Positions 8,274-16,362 of a DNA stretch of 36,769 bases are shown one piece after another (the first letter of the stretch is position 1; every line of letters begins with the position of its first letter). A program made the position numbers and the translations under genes. The stretch comes from Candidatus Atribacteria bacterium. GTDB taxonomy: Bacteria > Atribacterota > Phoenicimicrobiia > Phoenicimicrobiales > Phoenicimicrobiaceae. The stretch lies in assembly GCA_003513845.1 (NCBI GenBank), contig DOTB01000083.1:1-36769 (forward strand), written 5' to 3'. The notes beneath the pieces were generated by a model. The model was given only the letters and a program-made list of their open reading frames with translations. It ran no database searches and was not told the origin of the DNA.

Positions 8274-8816
8274 ATGTTAAAAGGTAAATTGGTAAATTTA
8301 AGGGCTGTGGAGAGTAGAGACTTGGAAGAGATAATGAAATGGGTGAATGACCGGGAGGTTACTAAGTATTTATCTAACTTTCTCTATCCGATTTCTCGAG
8401 CAGAAGAGGAAAAGTTTTTAGAAAGGGCAATGAGTCATAATGATACAGAAAAAAATCTAGTTATGGAGACTAAAGAAGGAGTTTATTTAGGCCAGATTAG
8501 TTTACATAAAATTGATTGGAAGAATAGGAATGCAGAATTGGGGATTGTGATTGGTAATAAAGAATACTGGGGCAAAGGTTATGGTACAGATGCCATAAAT
8601 ACTCTGCTTAACCACGCCTTTAATCAGCTGAATTTATATAAAGTATATCTTCGAGTCTTTGAATACAATCAGAGGGGAATACGCTGTTACGAGAAATGTG
8701 GATTCAAAGAAGAGGGAAGGTTAAGAAAAGGTCAATTTTATAATGGGAAGTATTATGACGTAATCTTAATGGGTATATTAAAAGAAGAGTTTGAAAGTTA
8801 TAAGCAAAAGATATAA
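8274..8816 (+). CDS. GNAT N-acetyltransferase, RimJ/RimL-type
   Basis: A 180-residue GNAT of the Acetyltransf_3 (RimJ/RimL, SpeG-like) group. It begins LKGKLVNLRAVESRDLEEIM; the acetyl-CoA loop is GNKEYWGKGYGTDA, and YNQRGIRCYEKCGF is the C-terminal family motif. It transfers an acetyl group to a protein N-terminus or a small amine. The ATG at 8274 follows GAAGGAA; the GTG 12 bases upstream has no ribosome site because it abuts the 8221-8259 hairpin. It is followed 52 bp later by rarA on the same strand. Substrate not assignable. Confidence 0.87.
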   Translation: MLKGKLVNLRAVESRDLEEIMKWVNDREVTKYLSNFLYPISRAEEEKFLERAMSHNDTEKNLVMETKEGVYLGQISLHKIDWKNRNAELGIVIGNKEYWGKGYGTDAINTLLNHAFNQLNLYKVYLRVFEYNQRGIRCYEKCGFKEEGRLRKGQFYNGKYYDVILMGILKEEFESYKQKI

Positions 8817-8868
8817 TATAATAAAAAGACAAGGATAAAAATATAAAGAATATCTTGGTGGAATTCTA

Positions 8869-10203
8869 ATGAGTCTTTTTGATAATTATGAAAAAAACAA
8901 AATGAATAATAATGCCCCTCTTGCCGATAGGATCAGGCCGGAAAGATTAGAGGATTTTTTAGGACAGGAAGAAATTATTGGTCCGGGGAAGCCTTTGCGT
9001 AAGGCTATCGAAAAAGATGAACTCCAATCAATTATCCTCTGGGGCCCCCCCGGTTCTGGGAAAACAACTTTAGCCAGAATTATAGCCAAAATGACTAAGA
9101 CCCATTTTGTTCCCTTTAGTGCAGCTATTTCAGGTGTGCCTGCCTTAAGGAAGATAATCAAAGAAGCTCAGGACAGACGGAGATATCGTAATCAAAGAAC
9201 CATATTATTTGTAGATGAAATTCATAGATTTAACAAAGCTCAACAGGATGCTTTTCTACCCTATGTAGAAGATGGAACTATAATCTTAATTGGAGCTACT
9301 ACTGAGAATCCTTCTTTTGAGGTTATTTCACCTCTCTTGTCAAGGTCTACTGTTTATATATTAGAACCATTATCTAAAGAAGATTTGAAAAAGATTTTAG
9401 AAAAGGCTTTAGTAGATAAAGAAAGAGGTTTGGGGAAATATAAGGTGAAATTAGAACCGGAGGTCTTGGATTTTATTATTGAACTTGCTTATGGAGATGC
9501 CCGGATAGCTTTAAATATTTTGGAATTTGCAGTAATAACTACCAAGCCAGATAACCAGAATATAAGAAATATAAATTTAAAAACTATAGAAGAAGTGGTT
9601 CAGAAAAGGTGTTTACGTTATGACAAGACAGGGGAAGAACACTATAATATTATTTCTGCCCTCCATAAAAGTATGCGTGATTCTGACCCTGATGCCGCTA
9701 TTTACTGGGTAGCTCGTATGTTAGAAGCAGGAGAGAATCCCCTTTATGTTGCCCGGCGGCTGGTGAGATTTGCTTCGGAAGACATAGGTAATGCTGACCC
9801 TCAGGCCTTACAAGTAGCAGTTGCTGCTATGCAGGCAGTCCATTTTTTAGGAATGCCCGAAGCTAATTTAGCTTTAGCTCAAGCTGCAACTTATTTAGCC
9901 TATGCTCCTAAAAGTAATGCTCTCTACAAAGGTTATCAGCTTGCTCAGGAGGATATTAAGAAATGGGGACCATTGCCAGTCCCCTTAGTTATTCGTAATG
10001 CTCCCACTTCTTTAATGAAAGACCTGGGTTATGGTAAAGGTTATAAATATGCCCACAATTTTGAAGGAGGCTATATTGTTCAGGAACATTTTCCCAAAGA
10101 ATTAAAAGGAAGAAGATATTATTTCCCCACCGATAGGGGTTTTGAAAAAGAGATTAAGCAGAGGCTGGAAAAATTAAAAGACAAATATAAAAATAGTCGT
10201 TAG
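8869..10203 (+). CDS. rarA: Replication-associated recombination protein A (AAA+ ATPase)
   Basis: A 444-residue clamp-loader-like AAA+ ATPase of the RarA/MgsA/WRNIP1 family, acting on ssDNA and stalled replication forks. Walker A is GPPGSGKTT (59-67), Walker B is LFVDEIHRFNK (about 112-122), sensor 1 is GATTENPSF and sensor 2 lies in GDARIALN. The C-terminal part (MRDSDPDAAIYW, then YKGYQLAQEDI) is the tetramerisation and conserved RarA tail. Length is typical. GGTGG stands 8 bases before the ATG. Confident assignment. Confidence 0.96.
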   Translation: MSLFDNYEKNKMNNNAPLADRIRPERLEDFLGQEEIIGPGKPLRKAIEKDELQSIILWGPPGSGKTTLARIIAKMTKTHFVPFSAAISGVPALRKIIKEAQDRRRYRNQRTILFVDEIHRFNKAQQDAFLPYVEDGTIILIGATTENPSFEVISPLLSRSTVYILEPLSKEDLKKILEKALVDKERGLGKYKVKLEPEVLDFIIELAYGDARIALNILEFAVITTKPDNQNIRNINLKTIEEVVQKRCLRYDKTGEEHYNIISALHKSMRDSDPDAAIYWVARMLEAGENPLYVARRLVRFASEDIGNADPQALQVAVAAMQAVHFLGMPEANLALAQAATYLAYAPKSNALYKGYQLAQEDIKKWGPLPVPLVIRNAPTSLMKDLGYGKGYKYAHNFEGGYIVQEHFPKELKGRRYYFPTDRGFEKEIKQRLEKLKDKYKNSR

Positions 10204-10271
10204 TGAATAGTAATTCGTATCGCGCATTGCGTATCAAGTATCACGTGAAGAAAATCAGGAGTCAGGAGTAG

Positions 10272-10291
10272 GGGCACGATGTATCGTGCCC
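10272..10291. repeat. GGGCACGAT palindrome, dispersed repeat family member
   Basis: GGGCACGAT, GT, ATCGTGCCC: 9-bp arms in the rarA-E1 gap, preceded by GTAG. The same GTAGGGGC...GCCC design occurs at 13928, 15527 and 15576, so it is a dispersed miniature repeat. Confidence 0.75.
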
Positions 10292-10337
10292 ACAAGAGAA
10301 ATTACGCAATAATATAAGTAAAAAAGGGATGAATTTT

Positions 10338-11228
10338 ATGAAAGAAAATATGAAAAAGGAAAAAGAAGAAATAATCCTTAAGGAATTAAAGAAAACAAGA
10401 AGAGAAGAGATGAACTCTTCCGGTGAAAAATATTATAGTATTTCAGTAAATCAGGTTAAAGAGATAGCTAGTAAATTTCAATTACCGAGCAGAAAGATAG
10501 AGATATTATCTCTAAAAAGTAATATAATCCCTGAACGTTATCATCGTAATTTGGGAGTAATCAATCCTTTCGAACAATTAAAATTGCTTCAGTCGAAAGT
10601 TGCCGTAATTGGTGCTGGTGGATTAGGTGGAACAGTATTGGAGCTTTTAGCCAGAATGGGAATCGGAGAATTAGTGGTTGCCGACAAAGATATAATAGGA
10701 GACAGTAATCTGAATCGACAAATACTTTCCCAGGAAACTAATTTAGGGCAGAGCAAGAGTGAGGTTGCAGTAAAGAGGGTAAAAGAAATTAATTCTTCTA
10801 TAAAGATTACCGGATATGCTGTTTTCATTGATTCTGATAATGTAAAAAAAATTGTTAAAGGTGCAGATGCAGTAGTAGATGCTCTGGATAATCTGCCTTC
10901 TCGCTTTGTACTTCAAAAGGCCTGTCGAGAATTAAAAATACCTCTGGTTCATGGAGCTATAGCTGGATTTAGTGGCCAACTTACCACTATATTTCCTGAA
11001 GATAAAGGATTAGAATTAATCTATGGGTCTGCCCGGGACTTGCCTGAACACGGGAGTGAGGCAACATTAGGTGCCCCTACAGTGACTCCTGCTATAATTG
11101 CTTCTTTAGAAGCTCAAGAAGTGATTAAGATATTATTAAAAAAGGAAAAGTTATTTCGAAATAAACTTTTGTATATAGACATTGAAAATGGGGCTATAGA
11201 AATACTAAAATTAGTTGTTAGTGAATAA
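10338..11228 (+). CDS. ThiF/MoeB/HesA-family E1-like adenylating enzyme
   Basis: A 296-residue E1-like enzyme. Residues 1-75 are a charged helical extension not found in MoeB or ThiF. Then comes the Rossmann ATP site VAVIGAGGLGG, the second-site motif ADKDIIGDSNLNRQ and the substrate-side DALDN. Such enzymes adenylate the C-terminus of a ubiquitin-like sulfur carrier (MoaD, ThiS) or similar acceptor. No CxxC zinc pairs are evident in the C-terminal part. The second ATG (10338) is chosen because AAGGGA lies 8 bases before it and overlaps the earlier ATG at 10329. No sulfur-carrier gene is nearby, so the partner is unknown. Confidence 0.85.
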   Translation: MKENMKKEKEEIILKELKKTRREEMNSSGEKYYSISVNQVKEIASKFQLPSRKIEILSLKSNIIPERYHRNLGVINPFEQLKLLQSKVAVIGAGGLGGTVLELLARMGIGELVVADKDIIGDSNLNRQILSQETNLGQSKSEVAVKRVKEINSSIKITGYAVFIDSDNVKKIVKGADAVVDALDNLPSRFVLQKACRELKIPLVHGAIAGFSGQLTTIFPEDKGLELIYGSARDLPEHGSEATLGAPTVTPAIIASLEAQEVIKILLKKEKLFRNKLLYIDIENGAIEILKLVVSE

Positions 11229-11404
11229 TCGTTAGTTTCAAATGCCACTTATAAGATAAATGAATCGACTCTTAAGCACAATTATTTTGTCTATTTTGCC
11301 AAGCAAGTATCTGTTAAACAGGACTTAAGAAAAAGGAAATACCTATACAAGGGATTTATAAAAAATAAAGAATTTAAAAACATTAAAAAGAAAGGTACAA
11401 AATA

Positions 11405-12538
11405 ATGGCCAGAAAATTGAGAGTAGGAATAATCTTTGGAGGAAGGTCAGGAGAACATGAAGTATCCTATTGTTCTGCTACTTCTATTATAAAGGCAATA
11501 GATAAGAATAAATACACAGTAATGCCTATTGGTATAACCAAAGAAGGTAAATGGATATCTCCTCAAGAGACTGCTCGTGCACTCCAGTCAGGTAAAATAG
11601 TTGGGAAAAGTTCGGTAGTTTTACTAAATGACCCTTCCAGCAGAGCCTTGATACACTTAGACAATGATCAGAGATTAAACACAAACCCACATCTAGAAAA
11701 ATTAGATGTAATCTTCCCGGTATTACACGGTCCATATGGGGAGGATGGGACAATACAAGGTCTCTTAGAGTTGGCTGATATTCCTTATGTGGGGGCAGGA
11801 GTAGCCGCTTCAGCAATTTCTATGGACAAAGAATTCATGAAAATAATATTTAAACAGAAAAATTTACCAATATTGAAATGGATGTCCATTAGGAGAAAAG
11901 AGTGGCAAAAAGATAAGGAAAAAATCTTGACTTTGATTCAGAATGACTTCGAATATCCTCTTTTTATAAAACCCACCAATTTAGGTTCAAGTGTAGGAAT
12001 AACTAAAGTTCACAAAAAAGAAGAATTGGAAAAAGCTATAGATTTAGCTTCTTCTTACGATAGAAAGATTTTAATTGAACAAGGATTAGAAGAAATAAGA
12101 GAGATAGAATGCGGTATTTTAGGTAATGATGAACCTCGGCCTTCCGTAGTGGGTGAAGTCAGACCGGCAGGAGAATTTTACGATTATGATTCAAAATATA
12201 TAGATAAAGGGACTCAATTGATTGTTCCGGCAGATTTACCTGACAGAATATCCAAAAAAGTTCAGGAAATTGCCCTTTGTGCCTTTAAGGCAATTGATGC
12301 TGCCGGTATGGCTCGAGTAGACTTTTTTGTAACAAAAAAAGAGAACAGAATATATTTAAATGAAATTAATACTATTCCCGGTTTTACTTCAGTTAGTATG
12401 TACCCTCGCTTATGGGAGGCAACTGGTATCTCTTATCCCAAACTAATCGACCAATTAATTCAACTGGCTGTAGAAAGACATCAGGACAAAAGCCAGAATA
12501 AAATATCTTATGATGAATCAAAACTTTTAGATAGGTGA
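11405..12538 (+). CDS. ddl: D-alanine--D-alanine ligase
   Basis: A 377-residue ATP-grasp ligase that joins two D-alanines for peptidoglycan. Family marks are GGRSGEHEVSYCSA at the N-terminus, PVLHGPYGEDGTIQG, the ATP loop KPTNLGSSVGITKV, EIECGILG, and INEINTIPGFTSVSMYP at the active site. Ser and Tyr of the Ddl type (rather than the D-Ala-D-Lac His type) are consistent with EHEVSYCSA, but ligand preference was not tested. Length is usual for DdlA/B with an extra C-terminal tail of about 15 charged residues. The presence of this gene indicates a walled bacterium. Confidence 0.95.
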   Translation: MARKLRVGIIFGGRSGEHEVSYCSATSIIKAIDKNKYTVMPIGITKEGKWISPQETARALQSGKIVGKSSVVLLNDPSSRALIHLDNDQRLNTNPHLEKLDVIFPVLHGPYGEDGTIQGLLELADIPYVGAGVAASAISMDKEFMKIIFKQKNLPILKWMSIRRKEWQKDKEKILTLIQNDFEYPLFIKPTNLGSSVGITKVHKKEELEKAIDLASSYDRKILIEQGLEEIREIECGILGNDEPRPSVVGEVRPAGEFYDYDSKYIDKGTQLIVPADLPDRISKKVQEIALCAFKAIDAAGMARVDFFVTKKENRIYLNEINTIPGFTSVSMYPRLWEATGISYPKLIDQLIQLAVERHQDKSQNKISYDESKLLDR

Positions 12539-12580
12539 TTTTAAAAATATTAATTAGTAATTGAAAAAAGGAGAAAATTT

Positions 12581-13150
12581 ATGATTAAGGATTTAGTTAA
12601 AAAGAACAGAAGTTTCCGGAGGTATTATGAGGATTTTGTAATTGAAAGGAATACTTTAAAAGAACTTGTAGATTTAGCCAGACTTTCAGCGTCAGCTGCC
12701 AACAGGCAACCTTTAAAATATATCTTATCTTGTGAAAAGAAAAAAAATGAATTAATTTTTCATACTTTAGCCTGGGCAGGTTATCTAAAAGATTGGTCAG
12801 GGCCTGCTGAAGGGGAAAGACCTTCGGCCTATATCGTGATGTTGAATGATACAGAAATCACTAAAAATTACATGTGTGATCCGGGTATTGCTGCTCAAAG
12901 CATTCTTTTAGGAGCAACTGAGAAGGGATTAGGGGGTTGCATATTTGCGTCGGTGAAAAGAGAAGAGTTGAGGTCTATCCTGGGGATTGAAGAAAGATAT
13001 GAAATTCTATATGTATTAGCTATTGGTAAACCTAAAGAAAAGGTAGTAATTGAAACAGTTGGACCAGATGGAGATATTAAGTACTGGCGGGATAATCAGG
13101 GAGTCCATCATGTGCCTAAGAGATCTCTTGAAGAGATTATTATATGTTAA
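12581..13150 (+). CDS. Nitroreductase-family flavoprotein
   Basis: A 189-residue FMN-dependent nitroreductase-fold protein. It has the N-terminal FMN phosphate motif KNRSFRRY, the SASAANRQPLKY loop, IAAQSILLGATEKGLGGCIF for the cofactor cleft and the C-terminal LAIGKPKE. The family reduces nitro compounds, quinones or iodinated tyrosine, or acts in flavin chemistry, with NAD(P)H. GGAG precedes the ATG and the gene follows ddl by 43 bp. Function beyond the fold is not assignable. Confidence 0.88.
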   Translation: MIKDLVKKNRSFRRYYEDFVIERNTLKELVDLARLSASAANRQPLKYILSCEKKKNELIFHTLAWAGYLKDWSGPAEGERPSAYIVMLNDTEITKNYMCDPGIAAQSILLGATEKGLGGCIFASVKREELRSILGIEERYEILYVLAIGKPKEKVVIETVGPDGDIKYWRDNQGVHHVPKRSLEEIIIC

Positions 13151-13239
13151 GAGGCAGAAAGTCTTTAGATTTTTTTAGAGATGAATCAGGGAAAAGAATT
13201 TAAGAAAAGGATTAAGATAGTGTAAGAGTAAAATAATTT

Positions 13240-13285
13240 TTGACAAAATAGAAATATAGTGTTACTATTTTAATAAAAGTAATAC
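13240..13285 (+). promoter_or_regulatory. nikR promoter with overlapping NikR-type operator
   Basis: TTGACA (13240-13245) and TACTAT (13263-13268) with 17-bp spacing form the promoter. Across the -10 lies an inverted repeat GTGTTAC (13259-13265), 13 bp, GTAATAC (13279-13285). NikR boxes in several bacteria are GTGTTAC/GTATTAC half-sites separated by about 13-14 bp, so this is probably autoregulation by nickel-NikR. Confidence 0.7.
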
Positions 13286-13300
13286 TAATAGGAGAAATAA

Positions 13301-13717
13301 ATGTCTGATATAATCCGCTTCGGGGTATCTTTAGAAAAAGAACTTTTAGAAAAATTTGATAGACTTATCAAAGAGAAAAAATATCCTAATCGTTCGGAGG
13401 CAATACGAGATTTAATCAGAGAGAATCTGGTTAAAAGAGAGTGGGTAGAAGGAAAAGAAGTAGCTGGAGCGATTACTCTGGTATTTGATCATCACAAGAG
13501 AGAATTGATAAATACTTTGACTGATATACAGCATGATTTTTACCAGCTAATAATTTCTAGTCAGCATGTCCATTTAGACCACGACAATTGTTTAGAAATA
13601 ATTGTAGTGAGAGGTAAACCCAGAGGAGTTAAAGAGCTGGCAGATAAATTAAGAGCAACTAAAGGGGTAAAATACGGATCTTTGTCTATAGCTACTACCG
13701 GAAAGGGGTTGGTGTAG
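13301..13717 (+). CDS. nikR: Nickel-responsive regulator NikR
   Basis: A 138-residue NikR. Residues 1-45 are the ribbon-helix-helix DNA-binding domain (IRFGVSLEKELLEKFDRLI) and 55-138 the ACT-like nickel domain. All four high-affinity nickel ligands are visible: H78 in DIQHDF, H89 and H91 in SSQHVHLDH, and C97 in HDNCLEI, corresponding to E. coli H76, H87, H89 and C95. With nickel it represses uptake genes. It sits upstream of a complete nickel ECF transporter locus on the same strand and has a likely operator in its own promoter. Confidence 0.95.
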   Translation: MSDIIRFGVSLEKELLEKFDRLIKEKKYPNRSEAIRDLIRENLVKREWVEGKEVAGAITLVFDHHKRELINTLTDIQHDFYQLIISSQHVHLDHDNCLEIIVVRGKPRGVKELADKLRATKGVKYGSLSIATTGKGLV

Positions 13718-13830
13718 AGAGATAGTTTTCAGATTTAAATTATAATAAAAAGGCTAAGAGCCTTATATTTTTTTACCTTACGCGTAGCACGAAAATAAAA
13801 AAAGTATATAACAAAAAATAGTGTGGAGCG

Positions 13831-13880
13831 GATAGGATATCGGTTACCCAATTACCCGGTTAGCCAGTTTACCAGTTAAA
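13831..13880 (+). repeat. 50-bp dispersed repeat, copy 1
   Basis: GATAGGATAT, then TTACCCAATTACCCGGTTAG, then CCAGTTTACCAGTTAAA. The reverse complement of 36617-36667 matches it at most positions by eye. The internal TTACCC/CCAGTT motifs are themselves repeated. Confidence 0.7.
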
Positions 13881-13927
13881 ATATAGAGGTTACAGATTGC
13901 GGGTTATAAATTTACAGAGAGAAGTAG

Positions 13928-13946
13928 GGGCGTATTACATACGCCC
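13928..13946. repeat. GGGCGTAT palindrome
   Basis: GGGCGTAT, TAC, ATACGCCC preceded by GTAG; member of the same dispersed family as 10272, 15527 and 15576. Confidence 0.7.
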
Positions 13947-13985
13947 TCATAAGGTAGAGAGACGGTATGCCGTGTTAAAGAAATA

Positions 13986-14004
13986 GACAGGCGGGACACC
14001 TGTC
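13986..14004. repeat. GACAGG...CCTGTC palindrome
   Basis: GACAGG, 7 bp, CCTGTC followed by CTAC. A second member, GACAGGC-N5-GCCTGTC followed by CTAC, lies at 35058-35076 downstream of the nikO fragment. Confidence 0.65.
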
Positions 14005-14064
14005 CTACGGTGTTAGTAAATTAATCAGTTAATTAGTGAATTAATAAAATCCAGGAGGAAGAAA

Positions 14065-14850
14065 ATGAAGAATTCAAAGTTTAGAGCAGTTTTAATTTTG
14101 AGTTTAGTGGTAGCATTTTTGTTTGGAGGTTTTATTTCAGCCAGTGCTCATTTCGGAATGATAATCCCCTCTGATGATATGGTAACCCAGGATGATGATA
14201 AAAATATTAATTTAAAAGTTCAATTTATTCATCCTATGGAAGGTGATTATATGGATATGGTCAAACCTGTACAATTTGGAGTCTTGGTTCAGGGTAAAAA
14301 AATAAATTTATTAGATACACTTCAGGAGAGAAAGATTAATGATTGCATCACCTGGGAGACTAATTATCAGATAAAACGTCCGGGCGACCAAATCTTTTAT
14401 GTTGAACCTCAACCTTATTGGGAACCAGCAGAGGATTGTTTTATCATTCATTATACTAAAGTAATTGTAAATGCCCTTGGTCTGGAAGTAGGTTGGGATG
14501 AAGAAGTAGGGCTAAAGACTGAAATTATTCCCTTGACTCGGCCATATGGTCTCTGGACAGGAAATGTTTTTCAGGGGATAGTAAAAGTTAAGGGAGAAGC
14601 AGTGCCCTATGCGGAAGTGGAAGTAGAATATTACAATCAAGATGGCAAGATTAAATGGCCAGCTGACCCTATGATTACTCAGGTGATTAAAGCTGACCAG
14701 AATGGTGTGTTTACTTATGCTATGCCCAAAGCAGGATGGTGGGGATTTGCTGCTCTTAATGAAGATGAAGAAAAGATAAAACATAATGGAGAAGAGAAAT
14801 CAGTAGAAATTGGAGCGGTGCTCTGGGTTAAAACTTATGATATGGAATAA
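14065..14850 (+). CDS. nikK: NikK-type periplasmic/extracytoplasmic nickel uptake protein (DUF4198)
   Basis: A 261-residue exported protein. Residues 1-28 form a signal peptide ([20 protein letters not shown]) ending in ASA, so the mature chain would begin with a histidine: [15 protein letters not shown]4198 proteins with this N-terminal HF motif occur with ECF nickel/cobalt transporters; in NikKMLQO systems NikK is the extracytoplasmic accessory. Two beta-rich parts follow, the second resembling a carboxypeptidase-regulatory-like domain ([20 protein letters not shown]). AGGAGG precedes the ATG; nikM begins 20 bp after the stop. The role in nickel rather than cobalt uptake is inferred from nikR. 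Confidence 0.85.
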   Translation: MKNSKFRAVLILSLVVAFLFGGFISASAHFGMIIPSDDMVTQDDDKNINLKVQFIHPMEGDYMDMVKPVQFGVLVQGKKINLLDTLQERKINDCITWETNYQIKRPGDQIFYVEPQPYWEPAEDCFIIHYTKVIVNALGLEVGWDEEVGLKTEIIPLTRPYGLWTGNVFQGIVKVKGEAVPYAEVEVEYYNQDGKIKWPADPMITQVIKADQNGVFTYAMPKAGWWGFAALNEDEEKIKHNGEEKSVEIGAVLWVKTYDME

Positions 14851-14870
14851 ATAGTAAAAGGAAAATATTT

Positions 14871-15470
14871 ATGCATATTTCAGAAGGAATATTATCTGCA
14901 CCCGTATTAATTACGGGTGCAGGTTTAACTGCTACGGCAGTAGGATATAGTTTAAAGAAGATGGAACATAAAGAAGTGCCCAAAGTAGCCATTCTATCTT
15001 CTGTTTTTTTTGTTGCTTCTTTAATTCATGTTCCTTTAGGCCCTTCAAGTGTGCATCTGATTTTAAATGGAGTAATAGGATTATTATTAGGTTGGCCTGC
15101 CTTTCCAGCGATATTGGTTGCTCTTGCCCTACAAGGCGTGATCTTTCAATTTGGAGGCATTACCACCTTAGGAGTAAATACTTTTAATATGGCCTTACCG
15201 GCAATTATCTGTTTCTATCTATTTAACCGAGGAATTAAAGGGGCGAATAATTTTATTGCCCTGATCCTGGCCTTTGTTTGCGGATTTTTAGCGGTGTTGT
15301 TAAGTGGAATAATGGTAGCAGCCGCCTTAGTTTTTACTGGAGAACCATTTATACAGATAGCCAAATTAGTGTTAATTGCTCATCTACCGGTAATGATTTT
15401 AGAAGGTGTATTAACAGTGTTTTGTATAGGATTTTTGAGAAAAGTTAAACCAGAAATATTAAATATTTGA
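14871..15470 (+). CDS. nikM: ECF nickel transporter substrate-binding component NikM (CbiM family)
   Basis: A 199-residue membrane protein beginning MHISEGILSAPVL, the signature N-terminus of CbiM/NikM in which the free amino terminus and His2 coordinate the metal. About seven hydrophobic segments follow, with HVPLGPSSVHLILNG and FQFGGITTLGVNTFNMALP being family hallmarks (the conserved H in SSVHL and the GGITTLG loop). It is the S component that captures Ni2+ or Co2+ for the NikQ/NikO motor. Ni preference is inferred from the adjacent NikR. AAAGGA lies upstream of the ATG. Confidence 0.95.
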   Translation: MHISEGILSAPVLITGAGLTATAVGYSLKKMEHKEVPKVAILSSVFFVASLIHVPLGPSSVHLILNGVIGLLLGWPAFPAILVALALQGVIFQFGGITTLGVNTFNMALPAIICFYLFNRGIKGANNFIALILAFVCGFLAVLLSGIMVAAALVFTGEPFIQIAKLVLIAHLPVMILEGVLTVFCIGFLRKVKPEILNI

Positions 15471-15526
15471 TTATACAGATTAATTCAGTGGTTACAACCC
15501 AAAAAGTAAGCAGTATAGTAATGTAG

Positions 15527-15546
15527 GGGCACGATGCATCGTGCCC
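15527..15546. repeat. GGGCACGATGCATCGTGCCC palindrome
   Basis: Perfect 20-bp palindrome preceded by GTAG. It is nearly identical to the one at 10272-10291. Confidence 0.8.
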
Positions 15547-15575
15547 ACAGAAAAAATTAGGTAATAATGTAGTGA

Positions 15576-15595
15576 GGGCACAATTTATTGTGCCC
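15576..15595. repeat. GGGCACAAT palindrome
   Basis: GGGCACAAT, TT, ATTGTGCCC followed by CCTAC, so it is oriented opposite to the copy at 15527. The two together look like a tandem insertion of the same miniature element. Confidence 0.75.
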
Positions 15596-15737
15596 CTACA
15601 ACCCAGTTATAACCAACAAATCCAAAATTATTATAAAGTTATTTACGATACACTGTGTACACACTCTGCTTTTAAATATTTTTTAGTTTTTTAAGGAATA
15701 ACCATTCAGTATATTTCAAATATATCGGAGGGATAAG

Positions 15738-16334
15738 ATGAAAAACAAACTGTACTTAGTGTTGATATTTATATTTTTAATCATTATGGTGATAAATATT
15801 CCAGTCTTTGCTCACAAAGTAAATATCTTTGCCTATGTAGAAGGAGATAGAATCTATACCGAAAGTTATTTTAATGATGGTAAAAAATGTATAGATTCAA
15901 AAATTGAAGTATTTGATAACCAGGGAAATAAACTGTTAGAAGGTTTAACTGATGAAGAAGGAGTGTTTTCTTTTGAGGTTCCTCCAGAAGATGTAATAGA
16001 AGGAGATTTAAAAATAGTTCTCACTGCCAGTATGGGCCATCGAGCAGAATATACAATTTCAACTGGTGAATTAGGAGACACTATCAGTGTCGGGTCAGCT
16101 AAAGAAGAGTTTGAAGAGCCCGTATCCGTTATTTCTCCTGAAATTTCTTCTCTCGATCTAAAAGAAATTCAATCATTAATAGAAGATACTCTGGATAAAA
16201 AACTAGAACTAATTATGAGAGAGATTAAAAAGTCTCAAGAGGATAAGATTTCACTTACTGAGATAATCGGTGGCATAGGTTATATATTTGGTATTTTTGG
16301 AATTATCGCTTACTTTTTGAGTCGTAAAAGATGA
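15738..16334 (+). CDS. nikL: NikL-type nickel transporter accessory protein
   Basis: A 198-residue protein with an N-terminal signal helix (LVLIFIFLIIMVINIPVFA) ending before HKVNIFAYVEGD, so the mature chain starts with histidine as in NikK. The exposed part (30-115) is a beta-sandwich, carboxypeptidase-regulatory-like (GVFSFEVPPEDV). A coiled-coil stretch rich in Glu/Lys follows (145-175), then a C-terminal membrane helix (IIGGIGYIFGIFGIIAYFLS) and a short basic tail. This signal-sandwich-helix layout is that of NikL/CbiL-like subunits of NikKMLQO. It is followed by nikQ after 28 bp. Confidence 0.85.
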   Translation: MKNKLYLVLIFIFLIIMVINIPVFAHKVNIFAYVEGDRIYTESYFNDGKKCIDSKIEVFDNQGNKLLEGLTDEEGVFSFEVPPEDVIEGDLKIVLTASMGHRAEYTISTGELGDTISVGSAKEEFEEPVSVISPEISSLDLKEIQSLIEDTLDKKLELIMREIKKSQEDKISLTEIIGGIGYIFGIFGIIAYFLSRKR

Positions 16335-16362
16335 TTTAAAATTTTATTTTCAGGTGGTTAAT

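Larger units (their letters stand above)
13718..14064. other. Intergenic rich in short dispersed repeats
   Basis: No gene seen. It contains a 50-bp element (13831-13880) whose inverted copy lies at 36617-36667, two palindromes (13928-13946 and 13986-14004), and a run of TTAATTAG-like direct repeats (14013-14050). A good ribosome site (AGGAGG) precedes nikK. No second NikR-type site was found here by eye. Confidence 0.6.
15471..15737. other. Intergenic with two palindromic repeats inside the nik locus
   Basis: No gene seen. Perfect or near-perfect hairpins occur at 15527-15546 and 15576-15595, both with GTAG/CTAC flanks in opposite orientation. The gap separates nikM from nikL; whether transcription reads through is not visible. 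GGAGGG precedes nikL. Confidence 0.6.
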
